This document shows, piece after piece, positions 18,249 through 26,199 of a stretch of DNA of 42,734 nt. The notes below the pieces were generated by a model that saw only the letters and a program-made list of their open reading frames with translations, made no database searches and was not told where the DNA came from. Position numbers and translations under genes: made by a program. The first letter of the stretch is position 1. Each line of letters begins with the position of its first letter. The DNA is from JAHDCJ01 sp039028895 (GTDB lineage: Bacteria; Bacteroidota; Bacteroidia; Chitinophagales; Saprospiraceae), in assembly GCA_039028895.1 (NCBI GenBank), contig JBCCHF010000047.1, positions 1 through 42,734 on the forward strand, given 5' to 3'.

Positions 18249-19181
18249 CTATTTCCGGAAGGTAGAGGGACTTTGTCCAAAAACTTTTTTGAAGCTTCTC
18301 CCAAAAGCACTATGGTTCTCAAATCCACATTCAGAGGAAATTACGCTTACGGGTAGTGAAGATTTCTCAAGTAGATGAGCAGCATACTTTAGTCGTTGAT
18401 GACGAAGATATTGGTGGGGGGTTTTTCTAAATATTTTGCTGAAAGTTCGGAGAAAGTGAAAATTGGACAGTGTCGCAATTCTGGCAAGATCAGTAATTGT
18501 GATATTCTCTTTAAAATGGGCATCCATAAAATCTTTGGCCCTGCCTACTCTTCTCAATAATTCTTCTTTTGTGGAAGTTTTTACAGCATCAATCTTGTCC
18601 AGTTTTTTCAGATGACTGGAATGATTATGTAACATTCGTTCCAGCAATTCGAGGCAGGTCTCCTCAAACTTTAGTTTTTGATCATTACCGGAGACGATCA
18701 TAGTCTTTAGATCATGAAACAGTAGTGAGATACACTGGTCTTTGAAATAGGCATTCTCTGAAAAAATTATAGGTTCACCCGTAATTTCGTATGGATTTTC
18801 CAGTTGGTATTCGGCATTTTTTGACACTGCCTGGTGAACCATTTCAACCTCACCAGGCTTAAAAGCAACTATTAAGGCTTCTGCAGGAACTTCCGATTCA
18901 ATTTCATTGAAGTACATTTGTCCTTCATTAACGATCAGGTAGTTATCAGCATTTAATTGATGATCGGTACCGCCAACCTGGTAATATTGATAAGCATCAA
19001 AAGTGGTACGAACAGTGAGTCTTGATTTATGTTCTCCTGAATTGAGATTGTTTGACTTCAGGTAAAAGGCATTGGTTTTGGAATCTCCAATGCGATGACC
19101 TAGATTGGAACAATAATTATTTCCTTCAAGGGCTGGTTTCAAGCTACTGCAATATGGACAAATACTACCCAACGGCTTCAC
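18249..19181 (-). CDS. AraC family transcriptional regulator
   Basis: This 310-aa protein has a C-terminal double helix-turn-helix of the AraC type (about residues 205-308: ITITDLARIATLSNFHF, then a second helix pair VSVISSECGFENHSAFGRSF, FGQSPSTFR). The N-terminal half is a cupin-like ligand/oligomerisation domain (NYLIVNEGQMY). Unusually, the first 35 residues contain CPYC and a further Cys and His (YCSNLGH), suggesting a metal or redox site. The start is a GTG that overlaps the upstream D-aminoacylase stop (GTGA), so it is translationally coupled; no in-frame ATG lies nearby. It probably controls this locus, responding to a catabolite (inference). Confidence 0.9.
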   Translation of the reverse strand: MKPLGSICPYCSSLKPALEGNNYCSNLGHRIGDSKTNAFYLKSNNLNSGEHKSRLTVRTTFDAYQYYQVGGTDHQLNADNYLIVNEGQMYFNEIESEVPAEALIVAFKPGEVEMVHQAVSKNAEYQLENPYEITGEPIIFSENAYFKDQCISLLFHDLKTMIVSGNDQKLKFEETCLELLERMLHNHSSHLKKLDKIDAVKTSTKEELLRRVGRAKDFMDAHFKENITITDLARIATLSNFHFLRTFSKIFRKTPHQYLRHQRLKYAAHLLEKSSLPVSVISSECGFENHSAFGRSFKKVFGQSPSTFRK

Positions 19182-20722
19182 TTTTTACGTAAAGCAACTC
19201 CCGGTAAGGTTTTAGTATACTGACCTTCACGAATCGCCAATTGGCCATTTACAAAGACATAATTCATGCCTTGAGAGAGGATAGAAGGTTCTTCGAAAGT
19301 TGCTAAATCTTTGATTTCCTCTGGTTTAAATATAATCAAATCTGCATAAAACCCTTCCTTGATTTTACCTCGTTTTTCAATTCCAAAAGATTTCGCGGTA
19401 AGAGAAGTGCTTTTCCGGACCATTTCTTCAAGCGATAAGACTTTTTTTTCCAAAACGTATTCCCTTATCTTTTTGGGGAAGGATCCATACTTCCTCGGAT
19501 GCGCATTTGTTCCATCAGAGCAAGTCATCACCCAAGGTTGGGCCATATAATTGTGGACATCTTCCTCTTTCATATTGAATGAGGCAACTGCAGCAGAACC
19601 ATTTTTCATAATGTCAATGGCGGTGTCAATTGGATCTGTCCCTCTTTCATTTGAGATTTCCTCCAGAGTTTTGCCGATAATCTCTTCCACTTCTGAAAAA
19701 ACTATTAATAAGGAAGGTGGTCCTCCCCTTCTCCTCAGGTTTTCAATAATCCCTTCTCTGATTTTCGGAAGCTGCTTTGGGTCATCAAACTTTTTTGTGT
19801 AATCAAAGTCGCCGGCAAAAACCCATTTAGGTAAAAGCGCCCTGTCAAGGTGGGTACCCGAGGCTTTATAAGGATATTGATCAGCTGAAATGCTTAAGCC
19901 TTCTGCTTGTGCGGCTTCGATTAATGCTATCACGGAATCACTTTGGTCCCATACATCTACTCCGAGGCATTTTATGTGGGAAACATTAAGGTGAATATCA
20001 GCTTCTCTGCAAATTTCTATACTTTCTTCAATTGCAGCGATCAATCCTATGTTGTAGGAACTTTCATCACGGATATGAACATCATAAATACCATCATATT
20101 GAGCTGCGACCCTGGCCAATTCGATGACTTCCTCAATTTTTGCGAAGCTGGCCGGTGCATAGTATAAACCACTTGAAAATCCGTAAGCTCCCTCCTTCAT
20201 ACCCCTTTCCACCATTTTTTTCATATTAGCCATCTGCTGTGTATTTGGGATAGAGTCAGACATACCCATTACCAGGCGTCTCATCGTGCGATGGCCTGTC
20301 ATCAGGATGGCGTTAGTGCCAATGCCTTGTTCGTCCCATAGATCTAGTTGCTCCCCAATAAGCGGAACACTGTTCCCATCGCTGCCACAAACGACAGTCG
20401 TAACACCTTGAAACAAGTAATTCAGATTTGCATTCTTAACAGAATCAGAGAGGTCGGAAGTGGCATGTGTATGCGGGTCAATAAACCCCGGAGCGATAGT
20501 ATAACCCGTGGCATCAATTATTTCCCCGGGCTGAAACTTATCCTCGGCATTTCCAATAAACATAATCGTGTCAGCTGAGATCGCAATATTTGCACTGAAA
20601 GCCTTTTCTCCTGATCCATCTAAAACATTCCCTCCAACCAGGAGAAAATCACATTTTATTTTTGGTGAACCGCAAGACAAAAAAAAAGGCGTCGCGAAAA
20701 TGAATAACAATAAATTCTTCAT
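19178..20722 (-). CDS. N-acyl-D-amino-acid deacylase (D-aminoacylase)-like amidohydrolase, lipoprotein
   Basis: 514 aa of the amidohydrolase superfamily. The signal peptide has a lipobox-like LSC (Cys17), so it is probably a periplasmic/outer-membrane lipoprotein. Metal ligands appear as DPHTHA (His84, His86); further family motifs are GHRTMRR, GAYGFSSGLYYAP, VHIRDES, HIKCLG and the catalytic Asp in CSDGTNAHPRKYGSF. This is the D-aminoacylase/dihydroorotase-like pattern, which hydrolyses N-acyl-D-amino acids to D-amino acids and fatty acid or acetate. A D-glutamate- or D-hydantoin-related specificity cannot be excluded. It lies 9 bp after the truncated hemoglobin gene and overlaps the AraC gene by 4 bp. 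Confidence 0.88.
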   Translation of the reverse strand: MKNLLLFIFATPFFLSCGSPKIKCDFLLVGGNVLDGSGEKAFSANIAISADTIMFIGNAEDKFQPGEIIDATGYTIAPGFIDPHTHATSDLSDSVKNANLNYLFQGVTTVVCGSDGNSVPLIGEQLDLWDEQGIGTNAILMTGHRTMRRLVMGMSDSIPNTQQMANMKKMVERGMKEGAYGFSSGLYYAPASFAKIEEVIELARVAAQYDGIYDVHIRDESSYNIGLIAAIEESIEICREADIHLNVSHIKCLGVDVWDQSDSVIALIEAAQAEGLSISADQYPYKASGTHLDRALLPKWVFAGDFDYTKKFDDPKQLPKIREGIIENLRRRGGPPSLLIVFSEVEEIIGKTLEEISNERGTDPIDTAIDIMKNGSAAVASFNMKEEDVHNYMAQPWVMTCSDGTNAHPRKYGSFPKKIREYVLEKKVLSLEEMVRKSTSLTAKSFGIEKRGKIKEGFYADLIIFKPEEIKDLATFEEPSILSQGMNYVFVNGQLAIREGQYTKTLPGVALRKK

Positions 20723-20731
20723 AGGTAAAGG

Positions 20732-21133
20732 TTATTGGATAAAGAAATCCTTCCTTGAAGCATCAATCTTAAAGAGCATCAACTTTTCCATCATCTCTAC
20801 CTTCTTTTTAGCTTCCTGAGCTACACTCCCTTCAAAAAAGGCGTCAATTGTTTCAAAAAATAGAAACTTCCAGCGTTCGAAGTGCTTAGGCTTCAGTTTT
20901 GATTTACTGTCCAATGCGATATGTTTAGAGACCGGATTACCTTTGTAATTACCTTTCCTGAAAAGGACCGTTTCCCAGAAATCATACATCACAGGTATAT
21001 GAGTATTCCAATCAAATTGGGCAATGGAAAGGAAGATTGGACTAAGCAGGTCATCCTTGATCACTTTTTCATAAAACTTGTCTACTAGCATCTCAATATC
21101 AGAGCGACTGTCGATGTTCTTTTTTGCTCCCAA
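20732..21133 (-). CDS. Group III truncated hemoglobin
   Basis: A 133-aa globin. The pattern DFWETVLFRKGNYKGNP followed by HIALDSK and HFERWKFLF is characteristic of group III truncated hemoglobins: the proximal haem His is probably His71, and Trp88 is the conserved G8 tryptophan. These bind O2, NO or sulfide in the cytoplasm; group III members are linked to NO or peroxide handling. It is spaced 2 bp from the acyltransferase upstream and 9 bp from the deacylase downstream, so the three are one transcript. Why a globin lies there is unclear. Confidence 0.9.
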   Translation of the reverse strand: MGAKKNIDSRSDIEMLVDKFYEKVIKDDLLSPIFLSIAQFDWNTHIPVMYDFWETVLFRKGNYKGNPVSKHIALDSKSKLKPKHFERWKFLFFETIDAFFEGSVAQEAKKKVEMMEKLMLFKIDASRKDFFIQ

Positions 21134-21135
21134 TT

Positions 21136-21942
21136 TTAGTTGTTTAAAGCATATACCAACCCTCTTAAATATTTTCCTAAAATCTCTGGATTTTCTTTTA
21201 TCAAATGAGCAGGAATATTTTCAGCTTGTCCTACAGTAACCGTGAATTTTTTTCCTGATTTCCGGAAGGTTTCAGGTACCTGTTGAACTAACTTCAAATC
21301 TCTGGACAGATAAGAGGCCAGTTGAAAGCGCCAGCTGTTATATCCATGAATAAATACCGGTAGAACCGGGCATTTTGCTTTTCGAATAAACTTTGTGGCA
21401 GAGACATTCCACAAAGGATCTTCAATACGCATAGAACTCAATTGAAAATTAGACATACCAGCTGCAGGGAACATTCCCATGGCACCTCCATCCTTAAGAA
21501 ACCCCAAAGCAGCCCTCAAGCCAGAAAGACTGTTATAAGCGTTTTTATGTTTTTCCAAAGGATTGACAGAAATGACCATGCCTTCCATTTGCTTGATTCT
21601 TGAAAGCAGGAAATTCCCCATGAAAACAAAATCAGGTCTGACTTCTCGAATGATCTTGAATAACCCTATCCCATCGAGAGCGCCATGAGGATGATTAGCC
21701 ACAAGAATAAAAGGTCCTGATTTGGGGATTTTATTTTTCCAATCATCCAGAGGATCGGTCTCAATGTTTAATTCACTCAGCAATTGAGATATAAATTCAT
21801 CCTTTTCATAAGATTGGATTTTCTTATAAACATTATTAACGGCTTTTATCTTGAAAAACTTCATTAACGGGTCAGCCAAAAAAGTTAACCCAAATTTGTC
21901 AAGACCTACAGCTTTGATAACTTCATGCCTGGGAATGATCAT
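21136..21942 (-). CDS. Lysophospholipid acyltransferase family protein
   Basis: This 268-aa PlsC-like acyltransferase has an NHPHGALDG catalytic motif (residues 83-91), a variant of the usual NHx4D with five residues between the first His and Asp that is also found in OlsA/hemolysin-like bacterial acyltransferases, and a substrate-binding GMFPAAGMS block. It would transfer an acyl chain onto a lyso-lipid or an acyl-amino-acid (glycine/ornithine lipid) at the inner membrane. The exact acceptor is unknown. It is the first gene of the minus-strand run through the hemoglobin and deacylase genes. Upstream 21943-22065 has no exact promoter box; TATCTTTT about 25 bp from the start is a 7/8 match. 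Confidence 0.87.
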   Translation of the reverse strand: MIIPRHEVIKAVGLDKFGLTFLADPLMKFFKIKAVNNVYKKIQSYEKDEFISQLLSELNIETDPLDDWKNKIPKSGPFILVANHPHGALDGIGLFKIIREVRPDFVFMGNFLLSRIKQMEGMVISVNPLEKHKNAYNSLSGLRAALGFLKDGGAMGMFPAAGMSNFQLSSMRIEDPLWNVSATKFIRKAKCPVLPVFIHGYNSWRFQLASYLSRDLKLVQQVPETFRKSGKKFTVTVGQAENIPAHLIKENPEILGKYLRGLVYALNN

Positions 21943-22067
21943 AAGATGTTGCTCTTATTTCCTGAAAAGATAAGAAAATATAGTTTAGGCATTTTCGTGA
22001 AGACTTCAATACTGCTAAATCTTAATTTTCATTAAAAATCAATACAGAATTATTATTGCCTCTTAAC

Positions 22068-22092
22068 AAAAAAGCCCTCAACCGAGAGCTTT
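22068..22092 (-). terminator. Intrinsic terminator after the 143-aa secreted-protein gene
   Basis: On the minus strand AAAGCTCTC, loop GGTT, GAGGGCTTT forms a 9-bp stem (one G.U pair) continued by a run of six T. It sits 30 bp beyond the stop codon at 22122. Confidence 0.85.
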
Positions 22093-22121
22093 ACGACAAA
22101 TACATCAATGTTTCTTCATTA

Positions 22122-22553
22122 TTATCTCTGCCTGATAATGTTCAGATTTTCTTCACAGGCATTTACGAAAACTTCCCCTTTTCTCAGGATTTCATGTGTA
22201 TCTTTTTTCAAGACTTCATATCTGTAAATTCCTGGCCGAACAGAAAAGCTGCATTCACGAGCCTTTCCGGGAATAACTAAAATAATTGGGGTCTCATTTT
22301 TCCTGGATCGTTCATAGGTAAGTTTTACTTTTAATACTTCAGGTGTAAGATTTTCAAAACAGAGACTCGTTAAATTCCCTGTTGTACAATCTATCTTTTT
22401 TTTCCTTGTATCATCGGGAGAAGATTTAAAAGTCTTTATCAATTCTATCAGGACTTTCCCCCCTTCGGAAATATACGATTGGTTTGACTCGGACTGACTT
22501 GAGACTTTATCCAGGCAGAAAAACGACAGAATTGTTATCAAAAAGAATCTCAT
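22122..22553 (-). CDS. Hypothetical secreted protein (143 aa)
   Basis: I do not recognise a family. Residues 1-19 are a signal peptide (MRFFLITILSFFCLDKVSS). The mature part is lysine-rich, with four cysteines (DC, LC, EC, AC) that could form two disulfides, and a beta-rich second half (VLKVKLTYERS, RPGIYRYEVLKK) like a small Ig-type or carrier fold. A terminator follows at 22068, and a long inverted repeat separates it from the cysteine-rich gene upstream. It is probably periplasmic or secreted. It lacks a T9SS sorting domain. Confidence 0.72.
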   Translation of the reverse strand: MRFFLITILSFFCLDKVSSQSESNQSYISEGGKVLIELIKTFKSSPDDTRKKKIDCTTGNLTSLCFENLTPEVLKVKLTYERSRKNETPIILVIPGKARECSFSVRPGIYRYEVLKKDTHEILRKGEVFVNACEENLNIIRQR

Positions 22554-22597
22554 CTGGATATATTTTTGCGCTGTTTGTAATTTTTTGCAGGTTAATT

Positions 22598-22645
22598 ATT
22601 GAAGTAGAATTTATCATACATTCCTGAGATAAATCCTACTTCAAT
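22598..22645 (-). repeat. 18-bp inverted repeat (17/18 match) after the cysteine-rich gene
   Basis: Arms 22598-22615 and 22628-22645 pair over 18 bp with one G.U-type mismatch and a 12-base loop (22616-22627). It begins 11 bp beyond the cysteine-rich gene's stop codon. There is no U-run, so it is not a classical terminator and may instead stabilise the 3' end of that mRNA or be a Rho-linked site. Confidence 0.75.
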
Positions 22646-22656
22646 TTCATGTCTTA

Positions 22657-23268
22657 TTAATAGCCTGGCTTAATAGTAGGACCTACTGGTGTCGCACTGC
22701 AGCAATCGTCTTTAACACATTTACAGCTATCCATTACGAAATCACCGCAGCATGCAAAATATCCAGAGGAACAAGACACATTACAGGAAACGGGGCCTAT
22801 TGATCTTTCACATCCATTTGAGCCACATCCTCCTGCTTTACAATGTTGATCACAATCTTTTTTGCTACTTCCACCTCTTCCCAGGTTTTGAACATCTTCT
22901 AAAATTGTATCGCTATCGATTCCTTCCGAGCTCAAGGCATTGTACCTGGTAATGCCATAAACCTGGGTGGCGCCATTATTGTCAATAGAAAAATTCAAAC
23001 TTGTCCCTCCGGTAAGGATCGAGGCTGATCTACCGTCCTGTGAGATGGTAAAATCGGAGACATTGGCCAGAACTAAATCGGTTCCCTGGATTAATATTCC
23101 TTCAATCGTTTTCCCTTCTGCATTGTTTCTAAACACCAGTAAGTTATCTTCATGGTTTTCTGTGAAAATCAGGTTATTTGGAGTGTCTTGATTGATAAAA
23201 CCGAAAAGGCCGGAGGAGAGGATCATAAATAAAACAGAGGTAATGATTAATAAACTTTGCTTGTTCAT
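22657..23268 (-). CDS. Secreted cysteine-rich protein (203 aa)
   Basis: I recognise no named family. Residues 1-26 form a signal peptide (LLIITSVLFMILSSGLFGF). Residues about 30-130 look like a beta-rich domain. After a GRGGSSKK linker, the last 65 residues hold 12 cysteines in a dense pattern (DCDQHC, GGCGSNGC, SCNVSC, ACC, SCKC, DDCC), followed by a Pro-rich tail PVGPTIKPGY. That suggests a disulfide knot or metal cluster at the cell surface or in a secreted peptide. It has no Gly-Gly leader and no modification enzyme nearby, so a RiPP is not supported. The leader carries a terminator-like hairpin (23288-23330). Confidence 0.75.
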   Translation of the reverse strand: MNKQSLLIITSVLFMILSSGLFGFINQDTPNNLIFTENHEDNLLVFRNNAEGKTIEGILIQGTDLVLANVSDFTISQDGRSASILTGGTSLNFSIDNNGATQVYGITRYNALSSEGIDSDTILEDVQNLGRGGSSKKDCDQHCKAGGCGSNGCERSIGPVSCNVSCSSGYFACCGDFVMDSCKCVKDDCCSATPVGPTIKPGY

Positions 23269-23287
23269 TGTAACTAATTTTTGTGTT

Positions 23288-23330
23288 AAAAAATCTTTGT
23301 TTAGAAGCGCTTCTTTCTAAGGCAAAGATT
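23288..23330 (-). terminator. Terminator-like leader hairpin upstream of the cysteine-rich gene
   Basis: On the minus strand, AATCTTTG and CAAAGATT (8 bp) enclose TTAGAA/TTCTAA (6 bp). The stem is followed immediately by a T6 run ending 20 bp before the start codon at 23268. An inner 12-bp perfect palindrome, AGAAGCGCTTCT, gives an alternative fold. The gene upstream already has its own terminator, so this one may act as an attenuator for the cysteine-rich gene (inference). Confidence 0.55.
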
Positions 23331-23527
23331 GTATGTTACCAGGAGCACAGCAATTACATTATCAGAGATTTTCCTCCAGAATTTTTATGGGAAAATGAGG
23401 CGTAAATTTAGTTAGGTGGCTTGTTTCCTTGCTTTTTCTTCTTAACTCACTTACAGTTTTTGGCTTAAATCTGGAATTACCGTCTAAAAGGTAATGAAAT
23501 CAAGTTGTGTAACTTGTAAGGAAAATG

Positions 23528-23555
23528 AAAAAGGCGACCATTCCTGGCCGCCTTT
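23528..23555 (-). terminator. Intrinsic terminator of the T9SS-sorted protein gene
   Basis: Arms 23530-23539 and 23546-23555 form a 10-bp stem with one mismatch and a 6-base loop, followed on the minus strand by T5. It sits 36 bp after the stop codon at 23592. On the plus strand a T6 run also follows a few bases away, so it could work in both directions. Confidence 0.85.
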
Positions 23556-23591
23556 GGTAACTTTTTTGATTAGTTGAAATTAGAAAAGGAA

Positions 23592-24413
23592 TTAGTTCAC
23601 TTTTATAAACCGCTGGGTAATTTGAGCATGTTCAGTTTTTAATTCAATTACATATACTCCTTGGGGTAATCCATTTAAATTCACCTTAACCTGATGGGCA
23701 CCTCCGTCTTTTATTTCTTTTGAGGAAATCAATCTTACTTTTTTGCCTACCTGGTTATAAATTGAAAGAGAAATTGGGGAAGATTCGGCTAAAAAGTAGG
23801 TTATTTTGGCTTCATCGTTTGAAATTGGGCTGGGAATATTCAAAATTGGGTGAGCAGATTCAAGGCGTTTTTGTTTCTTGAAATCATTACAATCCAAATC
23901 GGATAAATCTGGTGAAACACAAAAGGCTAGACAAAATTCGAATAGTGAGTAGGTTGTACTCTCGTTTTTCCCATTAAAAACAATAATACTTTCTTGCCCA
24001 CTAGCTTGCATATCAGTAAGAAGATGGCATAGGCTATAGTAATTTACAGGAACATCGATTATTGTGGTGATACCGGTGGGACTTGTTTCCCATAAACATT
24101 CTGATCCAATGATAATGTAAAAGGCATCCAGAGAGGTAAAAATGGTTGCTGTTCCCAAATTTGAGGAGCTGCTCGTGGAGTAAACAACATTATTATTTAG
24201 ATCTGTGACCTCTACTGTGTAAAACAATACGAGAGGAGAAGTATCCCAGGTAACTTGATAGGAATGCAGACCATTACTACTTGGTCCGTTGTAGGAAACA
24301 TTTATGTTAGTAGCAGGAGGGCAAGGTTGTTGTGCAGCAACGGAAAAACTGAAAATAGTCGATAGGAAAATCAATAGGAGGTTTCTACCAAAGCATGGAA
24401 ATTGAATGCTCAT
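23592..24413 (-). CDS. Secreted protein with T9SS type A C-terminal sorting domain
   Basis: 273 aa from the chosen ATG at 24413. A longer frame starts at 24452, but only the internal Met gives a normal signal peptide (LLLIFLSTIFSFSVAAQ). An Ig/FN3-like domain follows (YNGPSSNGLHSYQVTWDTS), then a cysteine-containing middle region (FCLAFCVSPDLSDLDC). The last about 80 residues are a T9SS type A sorting domain (ISLSIYNQVGKKVRLI, LPQGVYVIELKT, ending QRFIKVN). It should be translocated through the T9SS and attached to or released from the cell surface. Its function is unknown. It is a single-gene unit, with a terminator at 23528 and a divergent neighbour at 24530. Confidence 0.85.
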   Translation of the reverse strand: MSIQFPCFGRNLLLIFLSTIFSFSVAAQQPCPPATNINVSYNGPSSNGLHSYQVTWDTSPLVLFYTVEVTDLNNNVVYSTSSSSNLGTATIFTSLDAFYIIIGSECLWETSPTGITTIIDVPVNYYSLCHLLTDMQASGQESIIVFNGKNESTTYSLFEFCLAFCVSPDLSDLDCNDFKKQKRLESAHPILNIPSPISNDEAKITYFLAESSPISLSIYNQVGKKVRLISSKEIKDGGAHQVKVNLNGLPQGVYVIELKTEHAQITQRFIKVN

Positions 24414-24529
24414 TTTTTGGATATTTTGATGATTAAATAAATTTGTGATCATTGCCTGGACTTGAGCTACGACAATTAAAGCACAGGACGTTTAAAATAA
24501 TTGAATAATCGAAAAGTGGTTCATCTGAT

Positions 24530-25927
24530 ATGAGAGATAAGAAATTGTACAAATTGCTACGCAAACTAACTCAAACAGAGTTAAAGTCATTAAGACTTTT
24601 TATTAATTCTCCTTACCACAATTCCAATAAAAATCTACCTCGGTTTTATGCACATATAATTAAGTATGCTCCTGAGTTCAATCACACCGGTCTGGCTGAA
24701 GAAAAAATGTTAAAAGCTTTATTTGGTGAAAATTATGGTGACCCCAAAATAATATCGAGACTTCAATCAGACCTTTTCAAGAGAATTGAAGAATTTATTG
24801 TTACCGAAAAAATTCATAATCAAAAAATAAACGCCCAACTTCTTGTTCTTGAATTTTACAGAGAACGCCGTTTGAATAAACTATTCGAGCAAAAATTAAA
24901 GAAAACTCAACATACCCAACTCAACGCTTCATATAAAAACGATGAATACTATGCCCAACAATTTTTAATAGAATCAGAAATCCACAGGTATGCCAGCATG
25001 AACGACAACAGAGAAACAGAAATAAATCTGAAAAATGAAGTAAAAACGTTTCAGGTTTACGCTGTTTGCAAACAAATCCAACACTACTGTCAACTCAAGA
25101 CCAGGCAACAATTAACAGATGTTGATTTCAATATCGATCAGTTAAATTATGCATTGGAGCGTTCCGGTTCAAGCGAATTTAGTAACGTACCATTTGTGCT
25201 ATGTTACAATGCTGCGGCACACCTTCTTCGTGAAAAAACGATTAATAATTACAACAGTTTTAAAGAACTTTTATGGCAGCACAAACAGTACTTTCCATCA
25301 CTTAATTTACGCAATCTCATTACCATTCTTGAAAATTCAGCAATCGAAATATTTCCCACAAGGGAAAAGATGTACGTCGAATTATTTTCATTATATCAAT
25401 TACAAGCCAGGCTGGGTTTGTTTCTGGTAGACGATGTTTTATTGCCCCAAATAGTCAAAAATGTAATTACAGTAGCGCTAAGGCTAGGGAAAATTTCATG
25501 GGCAAAAGAATTCCTGATTAATCATAAACAAAATATCGAATCCTTTGAAGTATATCAATGGAATGAGGCAAGGATTTTCTTTGCAAACAGAGATTTTCCC
25601 CAAACGCTTAATTTATTAGAAGGGGCAAAAATCGAGGACACCTTTTATGTACTTGAATCCCGCCGTTTGCTACTAAAAACTTATTACGAGCTAGGCTATT
25701 TTGATTTGTTTTTTTCATATTTAAATGCCTTTCGTGTATTCTTGTCTCGGAAAAAATTAAAGCCTGAGTGGAAGCAAATGAATCTGGATTTTTTAAAATT
25801 TGCTTTCCATATTGCAAGTCTTGCCAAATATGATTCCGATAAAGCTGAAAAGTTAACCCATCAGATTTCCTCGAAACTCCATATTTCTGACAAAGAATGG
25901 TTGCTTGAAAAACTGGGAAATCGCTAA
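24530..25927 (+). CDS. Hypothetical helical protein (465 aa)
   Basis: I recognise no named domain, though the N-terminal block (LLRKLTQTELKSLRLFINSP, then Y-HNSNKNLPRFYAHI) resembles hypothetical proteins of the Saprospiraceae. The sequence is predicted almost wholly alpha-helical, rich in Lys, Leu, Phe and Tyr, and has no signal peptide or membrane segment. The middle and C-terminal parts could be TPR-like helical hairpins. It probably acts in the cytoplasm as a scaffold. It stands alone, divergent from the T9SS-sorted gene; the 272 bp after it (25928-26199) hold no gene, only the tRNA terminator. Confidence 0.75.
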   Translation: MRDKKLYKLLRKLTQTELKSLRLFINSPYHNSNKNLPRFYAHIIKYAPEFNHTGLAEEKMLKALFGENYGDPKIISRLQSDLFKRIEEFIVTEKIHNQKINAQLLVLEFYRERRLNKLFEQKLKKTQHTQLNASYKNDEYYAQQFLIESEIHRYASMNDNRETEINLKNEVKTFQVYAVCKQIQHYCQLKTRQQLTDVDFNIDQLNYALERSGSSEFSNVPFVLCYNAAAHLLREKTINNYNSFKELLWQHKQYFPSLNLRNLITILENSAIEIFPTREKMYVELFSLYQLQARLGLFLVDDVLLPQIVKNVITVALRLGKISWAKEFLINHKQNIESFEVYQWNEARIFFANRDFPQTLNLLEGAKIEDTFYVLESRRLLLKTYYELGYFDLFFSYLNAFRVFLSRKKLKPEWKQMNLDFLKFAFHIASLAKYDSDKAEKLTHQISSKLHISDKEWLLEKLGNR

Positions 25928-26163
25928 TCAGAAATTCATTCTATTTCCAGTTTTGGATCATTCATTCTAACCTTTGATTTTATGGTTCGTAGAGTCAATT
26001 GTTTAACTGCAATAATCCGAAATTCAGATTCTCTCACAATTACATTTTTTTAGTTTTTCCCAAAAAAATACCATTCGATTAAGAGAATAATCTTGGAAAT
26101 TCAAAAGCAAAAAAATTGAAACCTGCGCAGATAAAGTATTGAAGGACAAAAGTATTCAAAATA

Positions 26164-26193
26164 AAAAGCCCCGTCCAAACGGACGAGGCTTTT
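26164..26193 (-). terminator. Intrinsic terminator after tRNA-His
   Basis: A 13-bp stem (AAAAGCCTCGTCC with GGACGGGGCTTTT, one G.U) with a GTTT loop is followed on the minus strand by a T-rich tail. It lies 6 bp beyond the tRNA 3' end, so it terminates the tRNA transcript and perhaps sodA read-through. Confidence 0.92.
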
Positions 26194-26199
26194 AACCTG

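Larger units (their letters stand above)
23269..23591. other. 323-bp intergenic region with several dyads
   Basis: No gene was found. It holds the leader hairpin of the cysteine-rich gene (23288-23330), small inverted repeats (ATTACC/GGTAAT near 23475-23495 and CAAGTT/AACTTG at 23501-23516), and the terminator of the T9SS-sorted gene (23528-23555). No exact promoter box was found. Confidence 0.7.

Noticed and set aside
22657..23268. RiPP or bacteriocin precursor
   Set aside because: It has a Sec-type signal and large N-terminal domain, no Gly-Gly leader, and no modification, ABC export or immunity genes nearby.
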